DNA from: Flavobacteriales bacterium
GTDB taxonomy: Bacteria > Bacteroidota > Bacteroidia > Flavobacteriales_D > Crocinitomicaceae
Direction: 5' to 3'
DNA length: 47,133 bases
Assembly: GCA_947461635.1 (NCBI GenBank)
Contig: CANHMH010000004.1
Span: 1 to 47,133 of the forward strand
Part shown: positions 21,931-31,234 of the stretch, one piece after another
How positions within the stretch are numbered: the stretch's first letter is position 1
Layout: every line of letters starts with the position of its first letter
Position numbers and translations under genes: made by a program
The notes under the pieces: model-generated
Told to the model about the DNA's origin: nothing
The model's database searches: none
What the model saw: only the letters and a program-made list of their open reading frames with translations

Positions 21931-24543
21931 ATGACGGTTTCTGAAATACGCCAGCAATTTTTTGACTTTTTCGAAAGTAAAGGACATCAAATTGTTCCCT
22001 CCGCGCCAATGGTGGTGAAAAATGACCCTACACTCATGTTTACCAATGCTGGGATGAATCAATTCAAAGATTTTTTCCTTGGACATCAACAAGCAGTTCA
22101 AAAGCGAGTTGCTAATTCTCAAAAGTGTTTACGTGTTTCTGGAAAACACAACGACTTAGAGGAGGTTGGTGTGGATACTTACCACCATACAATGTTCGAA
22201 ATGCTAGGAAACTGGTCCTTCGGTGATTATTTTAAAGAGGAAGCGATTACATGGGCTTGGGAATTATTAACAACGGTATATAAAATTCCTGTTGATCGTT
22301 TATACGTTACCGTATTCGAAGGTGATGAAAAAGACGGTGTGCCTAGAGATGATGAAAGCTTTGCCATTTGGAAAAAATTCATTGCTGAAGACCGAATCAT
22401 TTTAGCATCCAAAAAAGATAATTTCTGGGAAATGGGTGATACGGGACCTTGTGGACCTTGCTCAGAGATTCATGTGGACCTAAGAAATGACAAAGATCGT
22501 CAAGCAGTAAATGGATTAACATTGGTAAACAACGACCATCCGCAAGTAATTGAAATTTGGAACAATGTTTTCATGCAATTCAATCGCAAAGCAGATGGAA
22601 GGTTGGAACCGCTCCCATCAACACATGTGGACACTGGAATGGGATTGGAGCGTTTGGCAATGGCCTTACAAGGAAAACAAAGTAATTACGATACCGATTT
22701 ATTCCAAACACTCATTCAATTTGTCTCCAAAGAAAGTGGAATTCCTTATGGGAAATCAGAAGAGACTGATATCGCTTTACGTGTCATTGCCGATCATATT
22801 CGTGCGATTTCTTTTTCCATTTCTGATGGACAATTACCTTCCAACACAGGAGCGGGCTATGTTATTCGCCGTATTTTACGTCGCGCTGTTCGATACGGGT
22901 ATCAAACCCTAGGATTAAAAGAACCATTCCTTTGCAAACTTTCCGGTGTGCTTGTCCAACTTATGGGACATCCATACACGGAATTAGAAAATCAAAAAGA
23001 ATTGATTGAAAAGGTCATTCGCGAAGAAGAACAAAGTTTTTTCCGAACATTAGAGCAAGGAATTAAACGAATGGATGATTTGATGGCTTCAAGCAAGAAG
23101 TCGTCTCAAACGATCATTTCAGGAGAAAATGTTTTTGAACTTTATGACACCTATGGATTCCCGGTGGATTTAACTTCACTCATCGCCCGTGAAAATGGAT
23201 TTAGCATTGATGAGGATGGATTCCAAGCTCAACTACAAATTCAAAAAGACCGTTCCAGAGCCGCTTCTGTTATTGAAACAGATGACTGGATTCAAATTGC
23301 AACAGACGTTCCAACGGTATTTGTGGGATATGATCAAAAACAAGCACCTGTTCACATTACAAAATACCGTAAAGTCAGTCAAAAAGGAAAATCGTTTTTT
23401 CAACTGGTATTGAACCAAACACCGTTCTACCCAGAAGGTGGTGGTCAAGTGGGAGATAAAGGAAGCCTAAAAAACGAAAGCGAATCGGTGCGCATCTTCG
23501 ACACGAAAAAAGAAAACAACTTAATCATTCATTTAAGCGAACAACTCCCTTCAAACTTGACTGGAGAATTCGACGCAGTAATTGACATAGACACACAAGA
23601 ACAAACAGCAAAAAACCATAGTGCCACTCACCTACTCCACCACGCATTAAGAACGGTATTAGGAACTCACGTGGAACAAAAAGGATCATTGGTAAATTCA
23701 GCTAATCTTCGCTTTGATTTTTCTCACTTCTCAAAAGTAAGTGACGAGGAAATTGAACATATCGAAGCGTTAGTGAGCGCCGCAATTGTTGCTAACCTTC
23801 CACTTGATGAACGACGTGCTATGGCTATTGATGATGCAAAAGCACTTGGAGCTATGGCATTGTTTGGTGAAAAATATGGAGACCACGTTCGTGTCATCAA
23901 ATTTGGTGAATCAGTTGAATTATGTGGGGGAATTCACGTTCCTGACACCGCAAAAATTGGACTCTTCAAAATTATTTCTGAATCAGCTGTTGCAGCTGGA
24001 GTTAGACGTATAGAAGCAATTACGGGCAAGGCAGCTGAAGCATACTTCAAAGAAAAAGCAGCTACCCTGAATCATATCCAACTGTCACTTAAAAATCCAA
24101 AAGATATTGTAAAATCGGTAGAGGATTTGATTTCAAAAAACCAACAATTACAGAAAGAAATCGATCAACTCATTCGTGAAAAAGCGAGTCAATTAAAGTC
24201 AAACCTAAAATCACAAATCATCAAAATTGGTGATGTTTCATTTTTGGGAGCAATTGTGGACATCGATGCTAATTCAGTAAAGGACATTTTATTCCAATTG
24301 AAGGGTGAAAATGAGAATTTCGTTGCAATCATTGGTAATAAAGAAGCGGACAAATGTGGACTAAGTTTAATGATTGATGAGCCACTTGTCGCATCAAAAG
24401 CTTGGAACGCATCCCAATGGATTCGTGAAGTGTCACCACTAATTCAAGGTGGAGGTGGCGGACAGCCATTTTTCGCTACAGCTGGAGGTAAAAATCCTGA
24501 GGGTTTACAGGCGGCAATTGAAGTGTGTAAAGCAAAGATTTAA
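21931..24543 (+). CDS. alaS: Alanyl-tRNA synthetase
   Basis: 870 residues, full length. Charges tRNA-Ala. The class II core is present ('MFTNAGMNQFKDFFLG', 'VSGKHNDLEEVG', 'MGDTGPCGPCSEIHVD', 'HVDTGMGLERLAMAL'), followed by the tRNA-recognition region ('TGAGYVIRRILRRAVRYG'). The editing domain has its zinc motif in 'HSATHLLHHALR' and 'ELCGGIHVPDT'. The C-terminal C-Ala/DHHA1 ends in 'IQGGGGGQPFFATAGG'. A preceding short ATG at 21923 ends after three codons and is not the start. Terminated by the hairpin at 24561-24598. Confidence 0.98.
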   Translation: MTVSEIRQQFFDFFESKGHQIVPSAPMVVKNDPTLMFTNAGMNQFKDFFLGHQQAVQKRVANSQKCLRVSGKHNDLEEVGVDTYHHTMFEMLGNWSFGDYFKEEAITWAWELLTTVYKIPVDRLYVTVFEGDEKDGVPRDDESFAIWKKFIAEDRIILASKKDNFWEMGDTGPCGPCSEIHVDLRNDKDRQAVNGLTLVNNDHPQVIEIWNNVFMQFNRKADGRLEPLPSTHVDTGMGLERLAMALQGKQSNYDTDLFQTLIQFVSKESGIPYGKSEETDIALRVIADHIRAISFSISDGQLPSNTGAGYVIRRILRRAVRYGYQTLGLKEPFLCKLSGVLVQLMGHPYTELENQKELIEKVIREEEQSFFRTLEQGIKRMDDLMASSKKSSQTIISGENVFELYDTYGFPVDLTSLIARENGFSIDEDGFQAQLQIQKDRSRAASVIETDDWIQIATDVPTVFVGYDQKQAPVHITKYRKVSQKGKSFFQLVLNQTPFYPEGGGQVGDKGSLKNESESVRIFDTKKENNLIIHLSEQLPSNLTGEFDAVIDIDTQEQTAKNHSATHLLHHALRTVLGTHVEQKGSLVNSANLRFDFSHFSKVSDEEIEHIEALVSAAIVANLPLDERRAMAIDDAKALGAMALFGEKYGDHVRVIKFGESVELCGGIHVPDTAKIGLFKIISESAVAAGVRRIEAITGKAAEAYFKEKAATLNHIQLSLKNPKDIVKSVEDLISKNQQLQKEIDQLIREKASQLKSNLKSQIIKIGDVSFLGAIVDIDANSVKDILFQLKGENENFVAIIGNKEADKCGLSLMIDEPLVASKAWNASQWIREVSPLIQGGGGGQPFFATAGGKNPEGLQAAIEVCKAKI

Positions 24544-24560
24544 AGCGATAAATGAAATAG

Positions 24561-24598
24561 AATGTAGGTTTAAAAATTTAAGCCTACATTTTTTTTTC
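24561..24598 (+). terminator. Intrinsic terminator after alaS
   Basis: AATGTAGG and CCTACATT form an 8-bp stem with an A/T loop and nine T's after it. The hairpin includes the stop codon of the convergent flippase gene. Confidence 0.85.
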
Positions 24599-26095
24599 TT
24601 TTCTATTCCCTAATTTTGAACGAACGAAAGCAGTTCCTTTATTTAGATAATTGACCGATTCCGGTTCCAATTTAAACCAATAAATTGGCGCGAAGAATAT
24701 TGTTAAAACGAAAGATGATTGCATTATAAACTCGACATACTTGTTTTCTATGAGATCTGAAGTTAACCAACCAACCAATAAACTCAACAAACCAAGAGAA
24801 ATAACGACAAATTGATTTTTATGAAATGGGTGGATTTTGAAAACGAACCATACAAAAAGCAATCTACCGATATTATAAACTAATATTGCCACGGAAGTTG
24901 AAATGGCAGCTCCAACAATTCCCCATATAGGAATTAACCTAAGATTTAAAAAGAAAACGGTGAAAATTAAGAAACACGTAAAATAGATGTCGTATTTAAA
25001 CTTTTTCGAAGTGGTAAAAATGGCACCATTAATTCCAAAATACATATCTACCAAACGTCCCATCATTAGAAAGAAAAATACCCATATTCCCGATTGAAAT
25101 TCCGGTTTAAAAAAGGTGAATAAAAAATCGATGTTGTTCCAAATTCCACAAAACAAGCCTAATCCAATGACTAAACTAACCGAACTTACTTTTCGGTATA
25201 ACTCTTTCATTTTTTCAATTTCTCGCGATTTCCAATAATCGGATACCAAAGGAGAACTCACACGAATAATTGATTTATATGGGACTTGTAATGCAGATGT
25301 TAAGAAAATAATCGTGGTATAAACACCCGTGCCTTCCAAGTCAATCATTTGTGCAATCATGATTACATCCATTGAACCCACAAGCACAACACCTAGGGTG
25401 TTAATGTAATTAAACGCGGAAAATGAAAGAACAATTTTTCGGAAGCGTTTGGATATTTGGATGGTCGAAGGGAAAAGGTTTAATTCACCCATTTTCTTTA
25501 AATACAGCAATAAAATACCTGTTGGTATTAAGTAAATTAAACTGTGAAGAATCACAAATAAATCGAAGGATATTAACTTAAAATAGATCAGTCCCAACAA
25601 TAAAGTAACAGCCAATCGCAAAACAATATCATATGCCACAACTGAAATGATGTTTTTGTAAAAACTCCTCAAATACATTTCTAACACCATGAACAACACA
25701 TAAGAAATGCCAATCGGAATAAACCAATAATAATAGGATACAAACATTGCTGAATGTTCCCTATACATTTCTTCAATTTGAGGCCTAAAGATTAGTGCAA
25801 GTGCCGTGAAAAAAGAAATCCCAACGAATACAATCAATAAAATAAGCGGCAAAAACCCATGATGCTTTTTCGCTTCATTCTTGAAAAAAGGTAAAAATTT
25901 CCAGGTAGAATAAATAGTGCCTAGATTGGAAAATTGGGCGAACATGGTCCCAAACGAAATAATGAGATTTACTAGTCCAATTTGTTCAGTCGTCAGAATA
26001 AGAAGGAACAATAAGCCCTTATTCAAATAACCAAGTACAATCCCCCCGTAGGAAATTAACATGGTTCGAAATGCATCTTTCTGAACGATTCCCAT
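24584..26095 (-). CDS. Oligosaccharide flippase family protein (Wzx-like)
   Basis: 503 residues with about twelve to fourteen hydrophobic segments spread over the whole length, opening 'MGIVQKDAFRTMLISYGGIVLGYLNKGLLFLLIL', the usual start of the MOP-family polysaccharide transporters in Bacteroidota. It should flip lipid-linked sugar units across the inner membrane. It is divergent from the GT2 gene and the pseudaminic acid operon, so it plausibly exports that glycan or a glycan decorated with it. Charge-rich cytoplasmic tail KLGNRKEKKM. Confidence 0.85.
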   Translation of the reverse strand: MGIVQKDAFRTMLISYGGIVLGYLNKGLLFLLILTTEQIGLVNLIISFGTMFAQFSNLGTIYSTWKFLPFFKNEAKKHHGFLPLILLIVFVGISFFTALALIFRPQIEEMYREHSAMFVSYYYWFIPIGISYVLFMVLEMYLRSFYKNIISVVAYDIVLRLAVTLLLGLIYFKLISFDLFVILHSLIYLIPTGILLLYLKKMGELNLFPSTIQISKRFRKIVLSFSAFNYINTLGVVLVGSMDVIMIAQMIDLEGTGVYTTIIFLTSALQVPYKSIIRVSSPLVSDYWKSREIEKMKELYRKVSSVSLVIGLGLFCGIWNNIDFLFTFFKPEFQSGIWVFFFLMMGRLVDMYFGINGAIFTTSKKFKYDIYFTCFLIFTVFFLNLRLIPIWGIVGAAISTSVAILVYNIGRLLFVWFVFKIHPFHKNQFVVISLGLLSLLVGWLTSDLIENKYVEFIMQSSFVLTIFFAPIYWFKLEPESVNYLNKGTAFVRSKLGNRKEKKM

Positions 26096-26107
26096 AATCT
26101 TATGCTA

Positions 26108-26115
26108 CAAATATA
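26108..26115 (-). promoter_or_regulatory. Flippase -7 box
   Basis: TATATTTG on the minus strand, ending 12 nt before the ATG at 26095. Good TAnnTTTG match; -33 element unclear. Confidence 0.55.
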
Positions 26116-26435
26116 AGCGATACCAAGTTAACGAAACGTTCAAGATTATAAATTGAATTCATTATCAATGAATTCTCACTGAAAATAGTGTTTTATGTAG
26201 TATTCCATTCAAATCTTATATATTCTCAGATACATACCTTCTCTTGATGGGCATCTATTACAATTCGCCAAATAAAAATCAGATTCCAATTTAAATGAAA
26301 CAGAGTTTGAAGAATTGAAAGATCTGTTTTCAACGAAACAAAATTAAGTGATTTATCATTGTTTCCTTTAAACCCTTTTTTTGTTCTGTAATCATTGATT
26401 TTTTTAGCCTTAGAAGAGATTCATGTATAAAATTG

Positions 26436-26443
26436 TATATTTG
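26436..26443 (+). promoter_or_regulatory. -7 box of the GT2 / pseudaminic acid operon
   Basis: TATATTTG, a perfect TAnnTTTG, 23 nt before the ATG at 26467. It probably drives the whole plus-strand run to 34.4 kb, since gaps between these genes are short. Confidence 0.6.
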
Positions 26444-26466
26444 TTAAATAACTTTAAAAGTTTGGA

Positions 26467-27369
26467 ATGCATTTAATTTCTATTGTAATTTGCACTTATA
26501 ACAGATCATTTTACTTACCAAAATGCTTTGACCATTTACTAGCCCAAAATGCTTCGCCAGATTCTTTCGAAATCATAATCATTAATAATAATTCAACTGA
26601 TAACACAGAAGAAATTTCCAAAAAATTCATTGAAAACAACCCAGAGTACAATATTACATACGCAGTTGAGAAAAAAAGTGGATTATCCAATGCGAGAAAT
26701 AAAGGAATTGAGATTTCATCTGGTGAATTAATCGCGTTCATTGATGATGATGGATTTGCTCGAAACAACTATGTGGCAGAACTATTAACTATTTTAAATC
26801 AACATTTACATCAGGATTACATCGCATTTGGAGGGAAAGTTGAACCAATTTATTCTTCGGAAAAAAAACCAATTTGGCTTTCCAAATATATTGAAGGTGT
26901 AGTTTCAAGAGTTGATTTGGGAGATGAGATTAAACCATTCGATAAAAAATATCCTGCTGGATGCAACATGGTTTTTAGAAAAGAATTTTTTGAAAATTAT
27001 GGCGGATTTAACGTTGATTTACATACAAGAGGTGATGATAAATTTGTTTTCGATAATTTAAAAAAAAATAAACTTAAAATTTTATACCTCCCGAATTTGT
27101 ATGTAGAACATTTTATTGATGATTACCGACTAGAAAAGACTTTCATAATTAAGTTGTCAAAAATAATTGGACAAAGTGAACAAATCAGATTAAAAAAATA
27201 TAATACAACAATAAGAATCAAGAAGTTTTTGGAATATGTTTTTAAATTATTTGCAGCATTTGTGATCGCTTTATATTTCATTTTTAAATTGCAGTATAAA
27301 AAAGCTCAATATCTTATTTTAGTGAGGTGGAATGTATTGAAAGGTTTTTTTATCAAATCTAAAATTTAA
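26467..27369 (+). CDS. Family 2 glycosyltransferase
   Basis: 300 residues with the GT-A fold: 'ISIVICTYNRSFYLPKCFDHLL', 'IIINNNSTDNT', 'GLSNARNKGIEISSGELIAFIDDDG' (D-D-D metal site about residue 93). After 'GGFNVDLHTRGDDKFVFDNLKK' (acceptor/catalytic region) a hydrophobic helix ('FAAFVIALYFIFKLQ') near residues 257-272 suggests membrane attachment. It is the first gene of the plus-strand glycan operon. The sugar cannot be predicted. Confidence 0.88.
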   Translation: MHLISIVICTYNRSFYLPKCFDHLLAQNASPDSFEIIIINNNSTDNTEEISKKFIENNPEYNITYAVEKKSGLSNARNKGIEISSGELIAFIDDDGFARNNYVAELLTILNQHLHQDYIAFGGKVEPIYSSEKKPIWLSKYIEGVVSRVDLGDEIKPFDKKYPAGCNMVFRKEFFENYGGFNVDLHTRGDDKFVFDNLKKNKLKILYLPNLYVEHFIDDYRLEKTFIIKLSKIIGQSEQIRLKKYNTTIRIKKFLEYVFKLFAAFVIALYFIFKLQYKKAQYLILVRWNVLKGFFIKSKI

Positions 27370-27380
27370 TTCATTGCTAG

Positions 27381-27521
27381 ATGGGTATATTTATCAATAA
27401 GTTTAGAAGCAACACTTCTCATTTAGTAAATATTAAATTTTACAGGCTCATAAATGATTCAAATCTTATAAAGAATCACAATTTGAATCAAATGGACTTG
27501 CAATTAAATATCTTCGAATAA
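27381..27521 (+). CDS. Possible 46-aa small protein
   Basis: ATG at 27381 to TAA at 27521 fills the gap between the GT2 gene (11 nt away) and the next gene (4 nt away). The product (MGIFINKFRSNTSHLVNIKF..., ending QMDLQLNIFE) is Asn-rich and resembles nothing I know. The perfect fit between neighbours argues for a gene; the AT-rich composition makes chance possible. Confidence 0.35.
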   Translation: MGIFINKFRSNTSHLVNIKFYRLINDSNLIKNHNLNQMDLQLNIFE

Positions 27522-27525
27522 AAAA

Positions 27526-28389
27526 ATGAAACAACTAATTAATAATTTTTTTCTCACAGGAATTTCGATTGTAAAAATTTTTTTACAATCGAAATGGTTT
27601 AATACCATAAAACTTAAAAGCACAAAAAAATCCTGCATTATTATTGGAAACGGCCCTTCATTTAACAGTAGTATCATTGAAAATAAAAAAACAATTCAGG
27701 AGCATGAACTCATTTGTGTAAACAACTTTGCAATAACTGACTTTTATGATGATTTAAAACCAAAATATTATTTACTTCAGGCACCGATTTTGTTTCAATC
27801 AAATGAGAATAGTTCACCCCTTTACATTAACATGAGAGATGTACTGTTTAATCATATTGAGGTAAAAACAAAATGGGAATTAAATTTAATGGTTCCATTC
27901 AGAGCTAAAAAATCAAAGGAATTTTTGAACTTACTGAAACAAAACAAATTCATTAAAGCACATTTTTTTAATGATATAGCTATTGAGGGTTTTGATTCTT
28001 TTATTTACACCTGTTATCGATTAAAATTAGGAATGCCGAGACCTCACAACGTATTAATACCTACAATAATGAATGCAATTAGTATCGGTTTTAAAGAAAT
28101 CAATATCATAGGTGCTGATCACTCTTGGTTAGGTGAAATTTCCGTGAATAATAGCAATGAAGCTTTGGTTAATCAGAAACATTTTTATGACGAATCAGTA
28201 TCTAAACCTGAAAAAATGCAAGATTACATAAGTAGACCAAGAAAACTACATGAGATCATTCATAAATTTTATTTAACCTTTCAAGGTTATTGGATTATTG
28301 AAAAATATTCTAAAAGAAATCAAACAACAATTTATAATGCAAGTCAAATATCAATGATAGATGCATTTGAGCGTAGATTATTAAAATAA
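27526..28389 (+). CDS. Putative glycosyltransferase resembling GT42 / DUF115-type proteins
   Basis: 287 residues. 'CIIIGNGPSFNSSI' then 'ICVNNFAITDFYDDLKPKYYLLQAP' recall the GNGPS...N opening of Campylobacter-type sialyltransferases (GT42) and MptE/DUF115-like proteins. 'IMNAISIGFKEINIIGADHSWLG' and 'NQKHFYDES' fit the same fold, in which a GT42 His motif acts as base. No membrane segment except a weak N-terminal hydrophobic stretch. It sits between a GT2 gene and pseB, so transfer of pseudaminic acid to a glycan or protein is a reasonable guess, but this is not a confident family assignment. Confidence 0.55.
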   Translation: MKQLINNFFLTGISIVKIFLQSKWFNTIKLKSTKKSCIIIGNGPSFNSSIIENKKTIQEHELICVNNFAITDFYDDLKPKYYLLQAPILFQSNENSSPLYINMRDVLFNHIEVKTKWELNLMVPFRAKKSKEFLNLLKQNKFIKAHFFNDIAIEGFDSFIYTCYRLKLGMPRPHNVLIPTIMNAISIGFKEINIIGADHSWLGEISVNNSNEALVNQKHFYDESVSKPEKMQDYISRPRKLHEIIHKFYLTFQGYWIIEKYSKRNQTTIYNASQISMIDAFERRLLK

Positions 28390-28395
28390 ACAAAA

Positions 28396-29406
28396 GTGAA
28401 AGATAAATCAATTTTAATTACAGGTGGAACAGGATCATTAGGTAAAGCCTTAACCAACCATATTTTAACAAATTTCCCTGAAATTAAGCGACTTGTCATT
28501 TTTTCAAGAGATGAACAAAAGCAATTTGAAATGGAACAAGACTTTCCTCATCGTATATATCCACAAATTAGGTATTTTATTGGGGATGTTCGTGATCAAG
28601 AACGGCTTGAAAGGGCTTTCACAGACATTGATTATGTAATCCATGCAGCGGCTATGAAGCACGTTCATATTGCAGAATATAATCCGGACGAATGCGTAAA
28701 AACAAATGTCGGCGGAGCTGAAAATGTCATAAAAGCAGCTTTGAAATCTAGTGTACAACACGTCGTGGCACTTTCTACAGACAAAGCGTGTGCTCCTATT
28801 AATCTTTACGGAGCAACCAAATTAACATCAGATAAACTTTTTGTTGCTGCAAATAATATTCGCGGTAAGCAAAAAATTAAATTTTCGGTCGTTCGTTATG
28901 GAAATGTAATGGGTTCAAATGGTTCGGTCATACCATTTTTTCTGAAGAGAAAAAAAACAGATGGTATTTTACCAATAACCGTTGAATCAATGACTCGTTT
29001 TAACATATCCCTTCAAGGAGGTGTTGATATGGTCATGCATGCCCTTGAAACAGCATGGGGTGGTGAAATCTTCGTTCCTAAAATTCCTTCATACCGTATT
29101 TTAGATGTTGCGGAAGCAATAGGGCCGGAATGTGAAAAACCAGTTATTGGTATTCGTCCAGGTGAAAAAATCCATGAGGAAATGATCACATCATCAGACT
29201 CCTTTTTCACCTATGATTTAGGGAAATATTATGCAATTCTGCCTCAAACCACTTCTTGGGATGTGCAAGCATTTATTGAGGAATTCAATGCGAAAAAAGT
29301 TCCGGAAGGATTTTCATACAATTCTTATAACAACGAAGAGTGGGAATCTATTGAGAGCTTAAGAGAATTAATTAAAGAACACGTTGATCCGACATTCGAA
29401 TTATGA
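28396..29406 (+). CDS. pseB: UDP-N-acetylglucosamine 4,6-dehydratase (inverting)
   Basis: 336 residues from a GTG start, 6 nt after the preceding stop. First step of pseudaminic acid synthesis: UDP-GlcNAc to the 4-keto-6-deoxy-L-arabino sugar. NADP Rossmann motif 'GGTGSLGKAL', 'YVIHAAAMKHVHIAEYNP', and the catalytic string 'STDKACAPINLYGATK' with Asp-Lys-Tyr as in FlaA1/PseB. C-terminal 'IRPGEKIHEEM' is also typical. Overlaps pseC by 4 nt (ATGA). Confidence 0.95.
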   Translation: MKDKSILITGGTGSLGKALTNHILTNFPEIKRLVIFSRDEQKQFEMEQDFPHRIYPQIRYFIGDVRDQERLERAFTDIDYVIHAAAMKHVHIAEYNPDECVKTNVGGAENVIKAALKSSVQHVVALSTDKACAPINLYGATKLTSDKLFVAANNIRGKQKIKFSVVRYGNVMGSNGSVIPFFLKRKKTDGILPITVESMTRFNISLQGGVDMVMHALETAWGGEIFVPKIPSYRILDVAEAIGPECEKPVIGIRPGEKIHEEMITSSDSFFTYDLGKYYAILPQTTSWDVQAFIEEFNAKKVPEGFSYNSYNNEEWESIESLRELIKEHVDPTFEL

Positions 29407-30593
29407 AAGCAATTCCATACGGAAGACAGGAAATTACCGAAGGTGACATTTTAGCTGTAACAGAAGCACTTCAGTCAGATTTTTTAACCCAAGGCCCTCG
29501 TATTTTAACATTTGAACAAGAATTTGCTAACTATGTTGACGCAAAATACGCCGTTGCCGTTAGTAATGGGACAGCTGCCCTACATTTATCTGTATTAGCA
29601 CTCGGTATTGAAAAGGATGAATACGTTATCTGTACCCCGATCACTTTTGCAGCATCCGTAAATTGTGTCCAGTATTGTGGTGGGAATGTTCTTTTCGCTG
29701 ATATTGACCCTGTCACATATTTAATGGATATTGAATCTGTAAATAAGGTTATCAAATCAAATAAGGATAAAAAAATTGTCGGAATCATTCCTGTAGATTT
29801 TGCGGGCAGAGTTCCTCAATTGGATGAATTTCGAGCGTTAGCAGATGAACATGACCTTTGGATTCTTGAAGATGCTTGTCATGCACCAGGTGGATCTTTT
29901 TTATCTCTTTCCAAACATAAACACAAGGCAGGCTGTGGCAATTTTGCCGATTTAGCTATTTTTTCTTTTCATCCAGTAAAACACATTGCGACAGGTGAAG
30001 GAGGAATGATCACAACAAACAATGAGCAACTCTATCGTCAATTATTGGAATTGCGCACGCACGGAATCACCCGTGATGCAGCCAAATTTGAAAACAGTAT
30101 AGAATTCGCAAATGGAAATAGCACAAAGGAATCTTCTGATTTTCCAATGTGGTATATGGAAATGCAAAATTTGGGTTACAACTATCGTTTGACAGATTTT
30201 CAAGCTGCATTAGGAAGTTCGCAATTACTAAGGGCAGATGAAAATTTGAAACGTAGGATTCAAATTGCTGAAAGATATACAAATGAACTCGCTAATTGTA
30301 AGGGAATTATTCAGTCTTCAGGAACAATAGAAGGACATGCCTATCATTTATATGTTTTAGAAGTTGAGGACCGAAGAGGATTATATGATTATTTAAGATC
30401 CGAACAAATTTTCGCGCAAATCCATTACATACCTGTTCATTTAATGCCTTTTTACAAGAATCAAGGATGGAAAGAAGGGGATTTACCTAACGCAGAAACG
30501 TATTATTCGCGTTGTATCAGTATTCCGATGTTTCCTTCTATGAGCGATGAAGAGCAATCCTTAGTAATAACTAAAATTCTAAACTATTATTAA
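29403..30593 (+). CDS. pseC: UDP-4-amino-4,6-dideoxy-N-acetyl-beta-L-altrosamine transaminase
   Basis: 396 residues, PLP aminotransferase of the DegT/DnrJ/EryC1 family. Second step of the pathway. Opening 'IPYGRQEITEGDILAVTEAL', 'VSNGTAALHL', 'ILEDACHAPGG' and the PLP lysine context 'FSFHPVKHIATGEGGMITT' match PseC. 'MQNLGYNYRLTDFQAALG' is another family signature. Overlaps pseB by 4 nt; the methylase follows 2 nt after its stop. Confidence 0.95.
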   Translation: MKAIPYGRQEITEGDILAVTEALQSDFLTQGPRILTFEQEFANYVDAKYAVAVSNGTAALHLSVLALGIEKDEYVICTPITFAASVNCVQYCGGNVLFADIDPVTYLMDIESVNKVIKSNKDKKIVGIIPVDFAGRVPQLDEFRALADEHDLWILEDACHAPGGSFLSLSKHKHKAGCGNFADLAIFSFHPVKHIATGEGGMITTNNEQLYRQLLELRTHGITRDAAKFENSIEFANGNSTKESSDFPMWYMEMQNLGYNYRLTDFQAALGSSQLLRADENLKRRIQIAERYTNELANCKGIIQSSGTIEGHAYHLYVLEVEDRRGLYDYLRSEQIFAQIHYIPVHLMPFYKNQGWKEGDLPNAETYYSRCISIPMFPSMSDEEQSLVITKILNYY

Positions 30594-30595
30594 TT

Positions 30596-31228
30596 ATGTC
30601 TGGAACTTATAAAACTGAACAAGAAGCTTTTTGGGCTGGTACGTTTGGAAATGAATATATTGAGCGAAATAAAAGCGACGAATTATTGGCATCGAACCTT
30701 AATTTTTTCAGTAAAGCATTAGCTAAATCGCAACCAATTTCAGAATTTATTGAATTCGGTTCAAACATTGGAATGAATTTGAAAGCACTGTCTTTACTTT
30801 TTCCTGGTAAAAAATTCAGTGGAATCGAAATCAACGAACTTGCTGCAAAAGAATTAGCAAATGTAATTGGTCAAGAAAACGTTTATAATTGCAGTATTTT
30901 TGACTTTTCACCAACCAAAACTTACGACTTAGCCTTTATTAAAGGTGTATTAATTCACATTAATCCAGAACAATTAGATTTGGTCTATCAAAAATTGTAT
31001 ACATCTTCTAAAAAATATATACTAATTGCTGAGTACTACAACCCTTCTCCGGTAATGATTCCTTACAGAGGAAATGAAGACAGATTGTTCAAACGAGATT
31101 TTGCTGGAGAGATGTTGAATAAATACTCGGATTTATCGTTGGTTGATTATGGATTTTCATATCGAAAAGATCCAATTTTCCCTCAAGATGACATCACTTG
31201 GTTTCTACTTGAGAAAATGAATGATTAA
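30596..31228 (+). CDS. Pseudaminic acid biosynthesis-associated methylase
   Basis: 210 residues. 'TEQEAFWAGTFGNEYIERN' followed by 'FIEFGSNIGMNLKAL' (SAM loop) is characteristic of the methylase family that travels with pse genes. It has been described by genome context (TIGR03587 type) without an established acceptor; O- or N-methylation of the nonulosonic acid or an intermediate is likely. Embedded between pseC and pseF with gaps of 2 and 6 nt. Confidence 0.88.
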   Translation: MSGTYKTEQEAFWAGTFGNEYIERNKSDELLASNLNFFSKALAKSQPISEFIEFGSNIGMNLKALSLLFPGKKFSGIEINELAAKELANVIGQENVYNCSIFDFSPTKTYDLAFIKGVLIHINPEQLDLVYQKLYTSSKKYILIAEYYNPSPVMIPYRGNEDRLFKRDFAGEMLNKYSDLSLVDYGFSYRKDPIFPQDDITWFLLEKMND

Positions 31229-31234
31229 TATTTT

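Larger units (their letters stand above)
26096..26466. other. Divergent promoter region of the glycan locus
   Basis: 371 bp without a gene. It contains a -7 box for each direction (26108-26115 minus, 26436-26443 plus) and AT-rich sequence with no repeats that I can see. Confidence 0.6.
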
